Part shown: piece by piece, positions 9,201-16,695 of the stretch | Position numbering within the stretch: the stretch's first letter is position 1 | How the letters are laid out: every line of letters starts with the position of its first letter | Assembly: GCF_000426285.1 (NCBI RefSeq) | Contig: NZ_AUFB01000029.1 | Span: forward strand, 1 to 46,461 | Direction of reading: 5' to 3' | Source of the DNA: Rhizobium leucaenae USDA 9039 | GTDB lineage: Bacteria; Pseudomonadota; Alphaproteobacteria; Rhizobiales; Rhizobiaceae | Length of the DNA stretch: 46,461 bases | Notes under the pieces: model-generated | The model's database searches: none | Seen by the model: the letters and a program-made list of their open reading frames with translations, nothing else | Told to the model about the DNA's origin: nothing | Made by a program: the position numbers and the translations under genes

Positions 9201-9812
9201 GGCTACGGCCTAGGTGGCACGTTGACCTGGTACGGCAATGGCGGCCTCCATGTCGATGCTCAGGGGCAACTGACCTGGTACAACAGCGACCTTAAGTCCG
9301 CTACCCTGAGCAAGACGCTGACGAACGACAACAACGACTTTGGTTATGCGCTAAGCATCGAGACAGCACAGAAGATCGATCTTGGCGCGCGGTGGTCGCT
9401 GACACCGCAAGCCCAGCTTTCCTATTCGTCCGTACACTTCGACCACTTCACCGATCCCTATGGCGCTGCAGTATCGCTGCGCGATGGCGATACCCTGATT
9501 GGTCGCCTCGGCCTCTCCGCGGATTATGACAACGCGTGGAAAGATTCCACCGGCCGGATAGGCCGTTCGCACGTCTACGGCATAGCCAATATCTATAACG
9601 ACTTCCTCGATGGCTCCGATGTCGATGTCTCGGGAACGAGGTTTGTCAGCGAGAACCGGGCGCTCTGGGGAGGATTGAGTCTCGGTGGTTCCTACAGTTG
9701 GTTCGACGAGCGCTATTCCATCAATGGCGAAGCATTCGCGCGCACCAGCCTCGAGAACTTTGGCAACAGCTACTCAATTGGTGGGAAGCTCAGCTTCAAT
9801 GTTAAATGGTGA
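6228..9812 (+). CDS. Type V autotransporter, beta-helix passenger
   Basis: A 1194-residue protein. The ATG is preceded by GAAGGA at a suitable distance. A long signal peptide ends near AYASNE (about residue 47). Residues about 50-850 are a Gly/Asn/Thr/Ser-rich repetitive passenger with recurring SGGTV and ITGGS turns, as expected for a beta-helix. An autotransporter-associated strand repeat is recognisable near residue 500-560 (GTTILTANNSYAGGTTINAG). A Pro/Thr-rich linker near residue 845-870 (TPDPTTSPDPLPDTQP) leads to a C-terminal beta-barrel of about 270 residues with alternating hydrophobic strands and the classical terminal aromatic (SFNVKW). It probably displays an adhesin-like passenger on the outer membrane; no protease or lipase motif is seen in the passenger. 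The gene appears intact and monocistronic. Confidence 0.92.
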   Translation: MSSIRTAVAGRKRVGSRNGNPRAALSSASLIVLTAMLASAPTSAYASNECGAPVGGVVTCSGSSYPSPGISYGQNGLTLILNNSNLVAQKTTNGNGAVYISTSATNINDIVVNALLFQSIQSTGTVSNGISVTNSGTAGNAVIRMDTGTVTARGNFATTGSLLAIINNSAGTGNALITLNGGQLINTSAGSGANAQNGGTGSAAVTMIGGSVSTSTGPGLRAVIANTASSGAASVTIGGGTVTTTSGTGILSQAELGSAGINMTGGTVVVQGGANPALNAVVNNSASSGAASIAMSGGTVTNNGSGDGLFADNKGTRTYNISVTGGTVNGGSGTAAAIHGDATTGGTITIGSAARVNAGASGIAVNQSGGAATITTAGTVTGNVNLSGASNVLDITGGSIAGNISGGGNSALKFDLGSGSFTYGAAYAIGSVNSVAMNSGSAEIDGGLATNTLAVNGGTLILNDAAAVASGTMISAGTLQLGNGGASGSITGGVTNNGTLTFDRSDSSTFAGLISGSGVVNQIGTGTTILTANNSYAGGTTINAGTLVNQGTIGAVTVNAGGTFTQAAGGAGAVTANGGSTVNVTGGTISGPVALTLTGGGTASQVNISGGGLTSTAGPAILANGSNANISVSDAPILGFSNGDILQLTNGSTVTLTANGATLNGNIISDASSNGLVNLTNGSVLSGAIDPVAMTIDASSRWSVTGNSSLTTLTNAGTLAYATPSNPLDASTYHTVTVDNYTGNNGTLLLNTALGADASPTDQLVVTGNTAGASAIKITNVGGAGARTVEGIKIIEVGGASNGAFNLAGDYLFQGQQAVIGGAYAYRLYKGGVSTPADGDWYLRSTYTKTTTPDPTTSPDPLPDTQPLYAPGVPLYEAYAGVLQSFNELDTLQQRIGSRSWQAGKSTADVDGNTMAQGIWGRIEAARSHLEPGTSTSGTDYDVDTWKLQAGLDRALVENATGTLIGGLSVHYGTASADISSIFGTGDINTTGYGLGGTLTWYGNGGLHVDAQGQLTWYNSDLKSATLSKTLTNDNNDFGYALSIETAQKIDLGARWSLTPQAQLSYSSVHFDHFTDPYGAAVSLRDGDTLIGRLGLSADYDNAWKDSTGRIGRSHVYGIANIYNDFLDGSDVDVSGTRFVSENRALWGGLSLGGSYSWFDERYSINGEAFARTSLENFGNSYSIGGKLSFNVKW

Positions 9813-9980
9813 CGACCATGAGAGCATGAGGATTTGTGGGACAGTTATGCGGCGCGGACTGTTGTCCCGCGTTCGCAAGGCCTATCGGGGATGGCGAGGG
9901 CTTGCCGTCTAAATGGGACGCGGAGAAACGCGCCGTGGCGGCTTGTCAAGCGAATCGAGGAATTGACCCCTCCTATTGCC

Positions 9981-10570
9981 TCACCCGAGAATGTTACTGA
10001 AGCTGAGGGCACTCGATTGGCCCGTATCGTCACCCGCCACGGTGGGTGAAGATACGGGCGCGCACTTCATCCAGTCGCCATTGAGTATGACCTGCCCATC
10101 CGTTTCCATACGCCAAGCCTTGACGGCCATTTGCACTGTCCGCACGATCCTCTTCGTGAAGCGTGACGGATCGGCGCTCATCAGACGCTGCAGGACCGAG
10201 GCTGCCGAAAGCGACGGATCCGCCTCAAAGCCACGCGCGAATCTGGGGCTGGAACGGCTCCAGCACGCTCGGCCTCACGGGTAAGGCTTGGTGCCTCGAT
10301 GTGGCCGCCGATGTGTGGACCGTTTCTCTCCAGCCTGCCAGACCGTCTTCAGGCTTGCGGTGAATCGCCGGAAATCGATGGCGACCGGTTCTTCGGACGC
10401 CGCATTCGAGCTACGGCGATGGACTCGCTTTCCGAGCACCTCCTGGGCGGCGCGGATCCCGGCAAACAACGTCACCGGATCTTCCCTTTCTGGCATCGCC
10501 TGCAGCCGCTCCTTGTCGGCCTCGCCCACACCGGAATGGGCCGGTACCTGCACTATGGGCGTTTGGTCAC
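9981..10570 (-). pseudogene. C-terminal remnant of a transposase/integrase, frameshifted
   Basis: Three frames join into one plausible protein tail. The first runs from about 10570 to 10290 (EREDPVTLFAGIRAAQEVLG ... STHRRPHRGTKPYP). The second gives SVLEPFQPQIRAWL, followed by a TGA near 10225. The third runs from there to the stop at 9981 (SADPSRFTKRIVRTVQMAVK, then AWR). The RTVQ...KAWR helix is reminiscent of C-terminal regions of rhizobial DDE integrases, but the family is uncertain and no catalytic core remains. A TGTCAAG...TTGACCCC stretch at 9944-9971 could be an element end. The remnant begins within 3 bp of the neighbouring gene's stop at 10573. Confidence 0.45.
10021..10058. repeat. 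Long hairpin
   Basis: CCCGTATC-g-TCACCC pairs with GGGTGA-a-GATACGGG: 14 paired bases with one internal mismatch and an 8-nt loop. It lies inside the tail of the transposase remnant and has no T-tract. It may be part of the old element's 3' end or a transcription-blocking structure. Confidence 0.5.
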
Positions 10571-10572
10571 CG

Positions 10573-10833
10573 TCAGATCGCCTCTACCAGCCACTCGATA
10601 ATTACTTTAGCCTCGCGCTCTGCCATTGCAAATTCGGCATAAAGCCCCGACTCGTATGTTGGACTCCAGTAGCTGTACGGACCGAACCCAGGAACTTCAT
10701 CCTCAAGCAATTGTTCTTCGCCAAAAGAATAGAGTCCATTGCCATGATCAACGAACGTAACCCGAGCCTTTCCATCCGCTCGTCCAATAGCTTTGATGCA
10801 GGTCTTCAATCTCGATCGCTCCAGTTCACGCAT
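10573..10833 (-). CDS. Hypothetical protein, 86 aa
   Basis: A small acidic protein, MRELERSRLKTCIKAIGRAD to AKVIIEWLVEAI, that I do not recognise. It has no signal peptide or membrane segment. Its stop codon abuts the transposase remnant. Lying 3' of a lipoprotein and a toxin/immunity pair, all leftward, it could be another immunity-type protein, but that is only a guess from position. The ribosome-binding site is weak. Confidence 0.45.
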   Translation of the reverse strand: MRELERSRLKTCIKAIGRADGKARVTFVDHGNGLYSFGEEQLLEDEVPGFGPYSYWSPTYESGLYAEFAMAEREAKVIIEWLVEAI

Positions 10834-10911
10834 TCTCAGGCAGCTGAGGATCTACCTCAAGGCCCCGATAACGCTGATGCTATCCAACGTATACCGGCGC
10901 GAGACAGGAAG

Positions 10912-11576
10912 CTATGAACCGAATTTCGTGAAAGTTATCGAAGGATAGACATCCGGCATGACGCTCTTCATAAGGTCACGCTCGGCCGGCGTTGCTTCCG
11001 ATCCCACTGCGCGCGTGTCGCTACGCGTTCCTTCAAGTCGAATGTAACCAGCGTCAACGATCTTCCCCTCGCCAATCGTGATGGCGGCATCACCCCCAAA
11101 TGGGTGGACGTAGCTGAATGTTCTGCCGAAGAGTCCGTCCTGATCACCTCCCGCTTCGATGGTGACATTGCCATAGCTGCAGTTCGCGTAGGTGATGACG
11201 TAGCGACCAGGGGCAACGGGTACGAACCATCGTGCATATTTCTGCGCGGTCGCGGAGAACAACTGGCCGAGTACCAGTTTGTTTGGGTTTTGCAAACGAT
11301 ACGCGACTGCGGAACCGATAGATACAGGCGGCTCCGTCTCGTCTGCTTTTCAACATTGACCCTGCGCAAGGTGATGTAACCGCTACAATCCACGTCGCCC
11401 AACAGCGGCGAATCCACCATTCGGACAAGAAGGAGCGAGCCCTTCTTGTTCTTGTTTGCCAAAATCTGTGAAGATCCTTCATGTTGCTGCGCAGCGACCT
11501 TGGCGGGGTCTGGGGTCCCGGCGCAACCTGCCAAAAAGCCAATAGTGCACCAAGCGGCAACAGTCTTTAAACGCAT
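10912..11576 (-). pseudogene. Lipoprotein gene with a single frameshift
   Basis: From the ATG at 11576 a type II signal peptide is read (MRLKTVAAWCTIGFLAGCAG, lipobox LAGC), then DVDCSGYITLRRVNVEK. There the frame must change at the A4 run 11350-11347: the next frame reads ADETEPPVSIGSAVAYRLQN and continues through RYVITYANCSYGNVTIEAGG to the stop at 10912. One extra A in the run would restore a single protein of about 221 residues. The mature part looks like a beta-rich periplasmic or outer-membrane domain; no family is recognised. It may be a real frameshift or a homopolymer error. Confidence 0.6.
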
Positions 11577-11699
11577 CCTTGGGTTCTTTCTCAACTGGAA
11601 TATACCTTGCAGCCTAGCCGGTCCTCGACGGACGATTGGGCTGAATAACGAATGACAACAATTCGACGCGATTTCATCACTTTTGAAAAAGCAATTATA

Positions 11700-12154
11700 T
11701 CAATAACTCCCTGGCCAATCCAAATATTTTGCGTCAATCCACTTCACGGACTTAGGTTTACTCTCCGGATTGACAAGAAATTCATCCACAACTACACGCG
11801 CAATATCCCAAGAAAGATACCTATTTCTGGGCACAGAAGCGCCATTATCCAAAATGTCAAACCCTTCTCTATTTATTTCACTAGATTGCGAAATCATCGA
11901 GAAGTTTCGAGAAAAATCTGATTTGTTGTAGCGGTCATATGATACAGAAATACCTTCTTCTCCCTTATAATTCATAATAAAAGAGTATTTCTTTCCATCT
12001 TCGCCGATAAATTGAATGGAGCCACCGACATCTTCTTCCCGTTGCTTAGCACACGAAGGATCGAAATAATCTCTTCAGGCCTCAGGAGAGAAATCTTGTT
12101 TGTTTCCAACAGATGAAAATGTGGAATGAAATTTGCCCATGCTAATTTAACCAC
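11700..12154 (-). pseudogene. Imm1-like immunity protein, one frameshift
   Basis: The N-terminal part starts at GTG 12154, overlapping the toxin stop by 8 nt, and reads MVKLAWANFIPHFHLL ... RVLSNGKK. At about 12040-12030 (plus-strand TCTTCTTCCC) the frame changes; the second frame reads DVGGSIQFIGEDGKKYSF and continues VSYDRYNKSDFS ... VPRNRYLSWDIARVVVDEFL to KPKSVKWIDA. The final pattern (P-R-N...A...FL...KP..VKW) fits the Imm1 immunity family. One added base restores a protein of about 150 residues. The segment is clearly more AT-rich than its surroundings, which suggests recent transfer. Imm1 proteins are known neighbours of polymorphic toxins; the pairing here is inferred from overlap. 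Confidence 0.6.
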
Positions 12155-12422
12155 TCAAATTTTCCATGCGGACGATTGCTGAGCGACCGCTCGCAAAATT
12201 TAGGTTCAAATTAGAGATTCCCATCTTTTCAGCCATTTGCGGCAAATATGTCTGGCACGTTCCACAGGAATTTCTATCAACATATAAATTCACATTGGAT
12301 GGAAGATTTCCACAACTCGATCGATATCGTTCGATGATCGCCTCGACCAGTTCCGCCCGTGTCGCCAATACTGATCCGCGATGCCATCCATCCCCCGAGC
12401 CGGGACGGCAAACCATGGCCAT
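12147..12422 (-). CDS. Toxin-tip fragment resembling nucleic-acid deaminase toxins
   Basis: The 91-residue frame contains TRAELVEAIIERY, then about 30 residues later NVNLYVDRNSCGTCQTYLP and GISNLNLNF. Spacing and strand pattern match deaminase-fold toxins, where an [H]AE helix is followed by a beta strand and a CxxC zinc pair. Here the expected His of the HAE motif is Arg, so the domain may be inactive or decayed. The frame is open upstream to a TAG near 12522 but shows no delivery or secretion domain and no convincing start, so it looks like a detached C-terminal tip. The Imm1-like gene overlaps its end. Deaminase is an inference from pattern only. Confidence 0.5.
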   Translation of the reverse strand: MAMVCRPGSGDGWHRGSVLATRAELVEAIIERYRSSCGNLPSNVNLYVDRNSCGTCQTYLPQMAEKMGISNLNLNFASGRSAIVRMENLSG

Positions 12423-12621
12423 CCCATCGGGAGCATCAGCACTATCGGCAACATTTTGCTTGAAGCAATGCGTCCTTTCGTGGACGATCTCAATTTGATC
12501 TCGCCAAACAACCTAAGTATCGGGAACACCTTCGCTCCCAGAACCGATACCATCAGACAATATGCATTCATCAGCTGTTGAGGTATCGTCGCGTGGAGAG
12601 CTATTCGCGAAAGGAATGGCT

Positions 12622-13127
12622 ATGGACGTCGAGCTCGGTCGCATCCTGAATACGCTTCCGGGCCTGGTTTTTAGCGCGCCCCCCAAGGGGACGTAAATTT
12701 CCTCAAGCGAGACTGGTCGGAGTTCGGCGGCCTGAATGAAACCGGATTAGACCCTCTTGACTGGAAGCGACAGTCAGCCCGGACAATTTGCAGGACTTCC
12801 TTGTTCGATGGGCGTCTATCGTGGCGTCTGGCGAACGTGCCGATATGCAAGCGCAGCTTCTGCGGTTTGATGGTCTCTGCCGTTTTTTCGACATCGGTTG
12901 CAATTCACTTCGAGATGGACGCGGAAGGGTGAGGGAACGGTGCGGCCTTGCCGTCGAGCACGGTGACAGGGAGCCACCGTCGACCTGAATGCGAAGGGGG
13001 CCACCTTCAGCGCGCGATTTTGGACAACATACCAGCCAGCATCGCCGTTCTCGCGCCCGCCGGAGCAGTTCAGACCATCAATCGTCACGTGCTCGGTTGT
13101 ACAGGAAATTCCGTGGGGACTTCATGA
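12622..13127 (+). pseudogene. PAS-domain sensor histidine kinase remnant
   Basis: A first PAS-like stretch reads LGRILNTLPGLVFSAPPKG, then after a one-base shift VNFLKRDWSEFGGLNETGLD; another frame at about 12788-12930 gives RWASIVASGERADMQAQLLR and FDGLCRFF. A second PAS start in a further frame near 13011-13124 reads RAILDNIPASIAVLAPAGAV. These pieces follow the order of rhizobial multi-PAS histidine kinases, but no H-box or ATPase domain remains. AAGGA sits 7 nt before the ATG at 12622. The final frame stops in a TGA that overlaps the start of the receiver gene, a common kinase/regulator junction. Confidence 0.6.
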
Positions 13128-13504
13128 GCGCAACTCCTTATCTAGTGTCGGTCGTCGACGACGACTTGTCGGTGCGTGAATCGCTTCAAGACTTGCTGCG
13201 GGCATTTTGTCACCGCGTCGAAACCTTCGCTTCGGCAGAGGAATTTCTGGCATCGGAAGCCGCTACCCTGTCCGATTGCTTGATACTCGACATTGGAATG
13301 CCCGGGATGACCGGACCGGAATTGCAGCGCGAAATGGCAAGCCGCAGGTTGCATACACCAATCGTCTTCATCACGGCACTGAAGGACGAGACACTGCGGC
13401 TCCAACTTATAAAACGCGGAGCAGTCGATTGCTTGTACAAGCCTTTAGGCGCTGCGGGCCTGCAGTTGGCGCTCGGTTCCGCACTTAAAAAGCGATCACA
13501 GTGA
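13124..13504 (+). CDS. FixJ-type stand-alone receiver-domain response regulator
   Basis: A 126-residue receiver domain with acidic pocket VVDDD (residues 10-14), phospho-acceptor D56 in LILDIGMPGM, the conserved Thr in FITA and the Lys in YKP. There is no DNA-binding output domain. The ATG overlaps the stop of the preceding PAS-kinase remnant (ATGA), so it was probably the partner of that kinase and has outlived it. Without an output domain it would act through protein contact or as a phosphate sink. Confidence 0.85.
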   Translation: MSATPYLVSVVDDDLSVRESLQDLLRAFCHRVETFASAEEFLASEAATLSDCLILDIGMPGMTGPELQREMASRRLHTPIVFITALKDETLRLQLIKRGAVDCLYKPLGAAGLQLALGSALKKRSQ

Positions 13505-13545
13505 ACATAGTCACCGAGCTGGGAGCAGCTATTCCGCGCTCCGTT

Positions 13546-14300
13546 CTAAGCTTTTGTCGGAGTGTCGACCTTGCCCGCCATCAGCCTCGCTAGTTGCGTC
13601 TCGTCGAGCGTCGACTTGTCGAATGTTCCGAGCTGTCGCCCGAGGGAAAGCACTACGAACGTATCCCCGATCGAGTAGGCATGCTGGACATTGTGTGTGA
13701 CGAGAACCATGCCGATTCCTGCGTCTTTCGCCTTCTGCAGATAACTCAGCATATTATCCGCCTGTTTTAGACCGAGAGCCGACGTAGGTTCGTCGAGGAT
13801 GAGGATGCGAGCTCCGAAATGCAAAGCTCTCGCGACCGCAACACTTTGGCGTTGACCGCCCGATAGTGTGCCGATCGGTTTGCGCACGGCGTCGGAGCCG
13901 AGGCCAAAAACGCGCAGAGCATCCTCTGTCGCGGCGATGGCGCGACGGGTGTCGAACCGCTGGAAAGGTCCCCATCCTATCCTCGGCTCTCGCCCCAGGA
14001 CAAAATTGCGATACACGGGCATCATCGAGACCAGCGCGAGGTCCTGAAAGACCGTGGCAATACCTCTGTCAAGCGCCTGCGATGGTGAATCGAGGCGCAC
14101 CTCCGTTCCGCATACGCGTAGCGCGCCCCGATCGGGCCTCTCCACCCCACTTAAGATTTGAACCAGCGTCGACTTGCCGGCACCGTTGTCGCCGAGCAGG
14201 CAAACCACTTCACCGGGCCGGACGGAAAGACTTACATCCGTTAGCGCCGAGACATTTTGATAGGACTTCGAGACGCAGATGGCCTCCAGAAAAGGTTCAT
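13546..14300 (-). CDS. Sugar-type ABC transporter ATP-binding protein (5' end frameshifted)
   Basis: ATPase of the single-domain carbohydrate class: Walker A GDNGAGKST, Q-loop VFQDLAL, signature LSGGQRQ, Walker B ILILDEPTSAL and the switch His in LVTHN. It works with the adjacent permease and binding protein at the inner membrane. The frame reads upstream through SKSYQNVSALTDVSLSVRP without an ATG or GTG. The expected start is the ATG at 14300, overlapping the permease stop (ATGA), but it is one base out of frame; a fifth T in CTTTTC near 14292 would give MNLFLEAICVSK. Otherwise the first usable start is GTG 14208, which would lose the first beta strand. It may be a frameshift mutation or a sequence error. 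Confidence 0.75.
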
Positions 14301-15352
14301 TGTCTATGAGCCAACCTCGCCGGTTTCATTGCCTGTAGTCGCGTATGGTTGTTGATCAGGACCGCCGCCAGCAACATGAATCCAAGAAAGGTCATGTACC
14401 AGACGTCAGGTAGTGGGGTGAAGAAAAAGCCTTGGCCGACCATGCCGAAGACAAGTGCGCCGAAGAAGGAACCGATCGGCGAACCAAAGCCTCCGGTCAG
14501 AAGGGCGCCGCCGATCACTGCCGCCGTTACCACCTCGAATTCGCGCCCCACCGCTGCATTGGCATCGCTTTGGTTGATGGCAAGGACATCGAGCGCCGCG
14601 ACCAAGGTCGTCGAAACCGCGACCGCAATGTAAAGCAGTAGTTTGACCTTCCTGACGGGAATGCCCAACCGTTGGGCGGCGCGCAGGTCTCCACCTGTCG
14701 CATAGATCCAGTTCCCGAAGACCGTTTTCTCAAGGACCCAAGCCCCAAGAATTGTCACGAGGATCCACCAAATGACGGAAATCGAGAAAGGGCCAATCGA
14801 TGATGCGAACAGGAAGACGAGAGCATCGCCGATCATGGCGTCTTTCACGCCGTCGATAGTGCTGGTTCCGACTAACATCCGCACGCTGCCTTGCGCTACG
14901 CCACGCATGATGAAGAGCATTGCGAGGGTCACGATAAAGGAAGGCAGCCCGGTCTTTATAACGAGCAAACCGTTGAGAGTTCCGACCATCGCCGCCGCGA
15001 CGAGGGCGGCGGCAAAGGCGGCCGAAAGCGGCCAGTCACAATGAACCGTCAGATAACCCAGAATCGTTTGGTTTGTCGCCACCATCGACCCTACCGAAAG
15101 ATCAAACTCTCCGGCCACCAGCAGCAGCGTAATCGGCGCAGCGATAATCCCGATTTCCGCGCCAACCTCCAAATAGTTGCGTGTCATCGCGAGGGTAAGG
15201 AAGCCAGCCTCTCCCGTGAAAATCGCGAAGAAGGCAAAGACAGCAATCGTTCCAGCGACCGCAGTCAATTCGGGCCGCGCGAATATCGATCGTATCCTTC
15301 CGGCTCTCATATCTTCCCTGCCCCTGTCTGGGATACAATTGATAGGTCGCAT
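14297..15352 (-). CDS. Sugar-type ABC transporter permease (RbsC/AraH-like)
   Basis: A 351-residue integral membrane protein with about 8-10 hydrophobic segments and the family signature LLLVAGEFDLSVGSM (residues about 75-95), followed by TNQTILGYL, GTLNGLLVIKTGLPSFIVTL and a C-terminal GGALLTGGFGSPIGSFFGAL. It forms the inner-membrane channel of the importer. Two starts are possible: ATG 15352 or ATG 15310, the latter with GGGAAG just upstream. It lies 14 nt after the binding-protein stop and overlaps the ATPase start, so the three genes form one operon. Confidence 0.9.
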   Translation of the reverse strand: MRPINCIPDRGREDMRAGRIRSIFARPELTAVAGTIAVFAFFAIFTGEAGFLTLAMTRNYLEVGAEIGIIAAPITLLLVAGEFDLSVGSMVATNQTILGYLTVHCDWPLSAAFAAALVAAAMVGTLNGLLVIKTGLPSFIVTLAMLFIMRGVAQGSVRMLVGTSTIDGVKDAMIGDALVFLFASSIGPFSISVIWWILVTILGAWVLEKTVFGNWIYATGGDLRAAQRLGIPVRKVKLLLYIAVAVSTTLVAALDVLAINQSDANAAVGREFEVVTAAVIGGALLTGGFGSPIGSFFGALVFGMVGQGFFFTPLPDVWYMTFLGFMLLAAVLINNHTRLQAMKPARLAHRQ

Positions 15353-15366
15353 CGTTCCGCCGAGCC

Positions 15367-16314
15367 TCAGCGATCGGAGGCATGAAACCTTTCGACGTTT
15401 TTCGGGGTGATGACGATGGGGCCGGTCGTGAGCACCGTCTCGGCTGGCTGGATCCCCTGTCGAATATATAATGCCAGCATGACAACGGGGTAGTATCCCT
15501 GGGCATATTGTTGGGCGTCGAGCGCGAAATCGAGCTCATGCGCTTGAAGCGACTTGGCGGCCCCCTCGGTCACATCGATAGTGCCCCAGTGCATTCCCTT
15601 GCCACGGTCGCCCAGATCGGCGCGGACCTGGGTCATTGCCGCAATGCAACAGCCTCCAATGGAGAATACGGCGTCGATCGAGTTGTCCTTTTCTAGCTGT
15701 GTCTCGGCAATTGTCTTGATACGTGTCGAATTGTTGAAATCGGTCAAGGGGATTTCAGCCAAAGTCGAGGTGCCCGTGAACGCTTTCTTAAATTCGTTTG
15801 TGCGGGCATCGAGAAAGGAGAGTGCGCCGACAGGGGCAGTGATGATCAAAGCATGTTTTGCGCCAAGTGCGTTGAATTGGGCCGCAGCTAGTGCACCCTG
15901 CGTGCCGGGATCGTCACCGACGAATGCTAGGGCGCCGACACTTGCGACCTGATCGCCGCCTTGATTGACGATGATCACGGGAATCCCCGCATCCGAGGCC
16001 TTCTTGATTGTCGCGTTCAGTGAGGTTGGCGTCGGGTCGGACACGATGATGCCGTCGGGTTTGGCGGCGATCGCGGCTTCCAGATTTCGGCGCTGCTGGT
16101 TGGGATCGTTCAGGTTTTTCTCGATGCCGCGATACTGGACCGTCACGCCCAGGTCTTTGGCCGCCTGCTCCAAGCCCTTTATTACACCGAGCCAATAGCT
16201 GTCGGAGGCGGGAGAATGAGTGACCATGATGAAAGTCGGCTCGGCTATGGCCGCGCTTTCGAAGCCGAACACAATTGCAAGCAAGATGGATACAAACGCG
16301 AGTTTTTTGAACAT
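15367..16314 (-). CDS. Periplasmic sugar-binding protein (Peripla_BP_4 type)
   Basis: A 315-residue substrate-binding protein with a cleavable signal peptide (LAFVSILLAIVFGFESAAIA, cleavage before EPTF). The mature fold has the type I periplasmic pattern: FIMVTHSPASDSYWLGVIKG, KPDGIIVSDPTP, GIPVIIVNQGGD, FVGDDPGTQGALAA and a C-terminal SIDAVFSIGG. It delivers substrate to the adjacent permease. GAGGGAAC precedes the ATG. It is the first gene of the three-gene operon. The substrate cannot be told from sequence; pentose, polyol or other small carbohydrates are typical of the family. Confidence 0.9.
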   Translation of the reverse strand: MFKKLAFVSILLAIVFGFESAAIAEPTFIMVTHSPASDSYWLGVIKGLEQAAKDLGVTVQYRGIEKNLNDPNQQRRNLEAAIAAKPDGIIVSDPTPTSLNATIKKASDAGIPVIIVNQGGDQVASVGALAFVGDDPGTQGALAAAQFNALGAKHALIITAPVGALSFLDARTNEFKKAFTGTSTLAEIPLTDFNNSTRIKTIAETQLEKDNSIDAVFSIGGCCIAAMTQVRADLGDRGKGMHWGTIDVTEGAAKSLQAHELDFALDAQQYAQGYYPVVMLALYIRQGIQPAETVLTTGPIVITPKNVERFHASDR

Positions 16315-16695
16315 AAGGTTCCCTCTATTGCATCTGTTACTTATCTAAGCGAAGGCTCGGCTCCTAACCGCAAAGGGCATCATGTGTCTTTTGAATACTA
16401 ATCGAAGTCCAACCGAACCCCAATCCATTTATCTGCTGTTTCGGCGGTGCACCAATAGTCCCAAACAGCTGGCTCTTGCGGTCGAGTAAAGAGGGGGATG
16501 AGCCAATCTCAAACGTGAGACGCTACCAGTCGGGAATTCACCGCCGGCCATTTCTGCGTTGACGCGCTACTTGGACGGCGTTAGGTTTTTTATGGTATAG
16601 ATGCGGTTGCCGATGCGCGTATTTGTGCGCCTGCACTGCAATATTTGCATGCACCATTCCCTTATATCACTTGAAACACCGCGGAGCGTGATGGG
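16315..16695. other. Divergent intergenic region
   Basis: It separates the leftward ABC operon from the rightward kinase gene and should hold both promoters. A TTGACG at 16559 and a TATAGAT-like stretch near 16596 were noticed, but their spacing is not convincing. No operator repeat or RNA structure was recognised. Confidence 0.35.

Noticed and set aside
11341..11356. Programmed ribosomal frameshift in the lipoprotein gene
   Set aside because: The A4 run is too short for a classical slippery heptamer and no downstream structure was seen; mutation or sequencing error is simpler.
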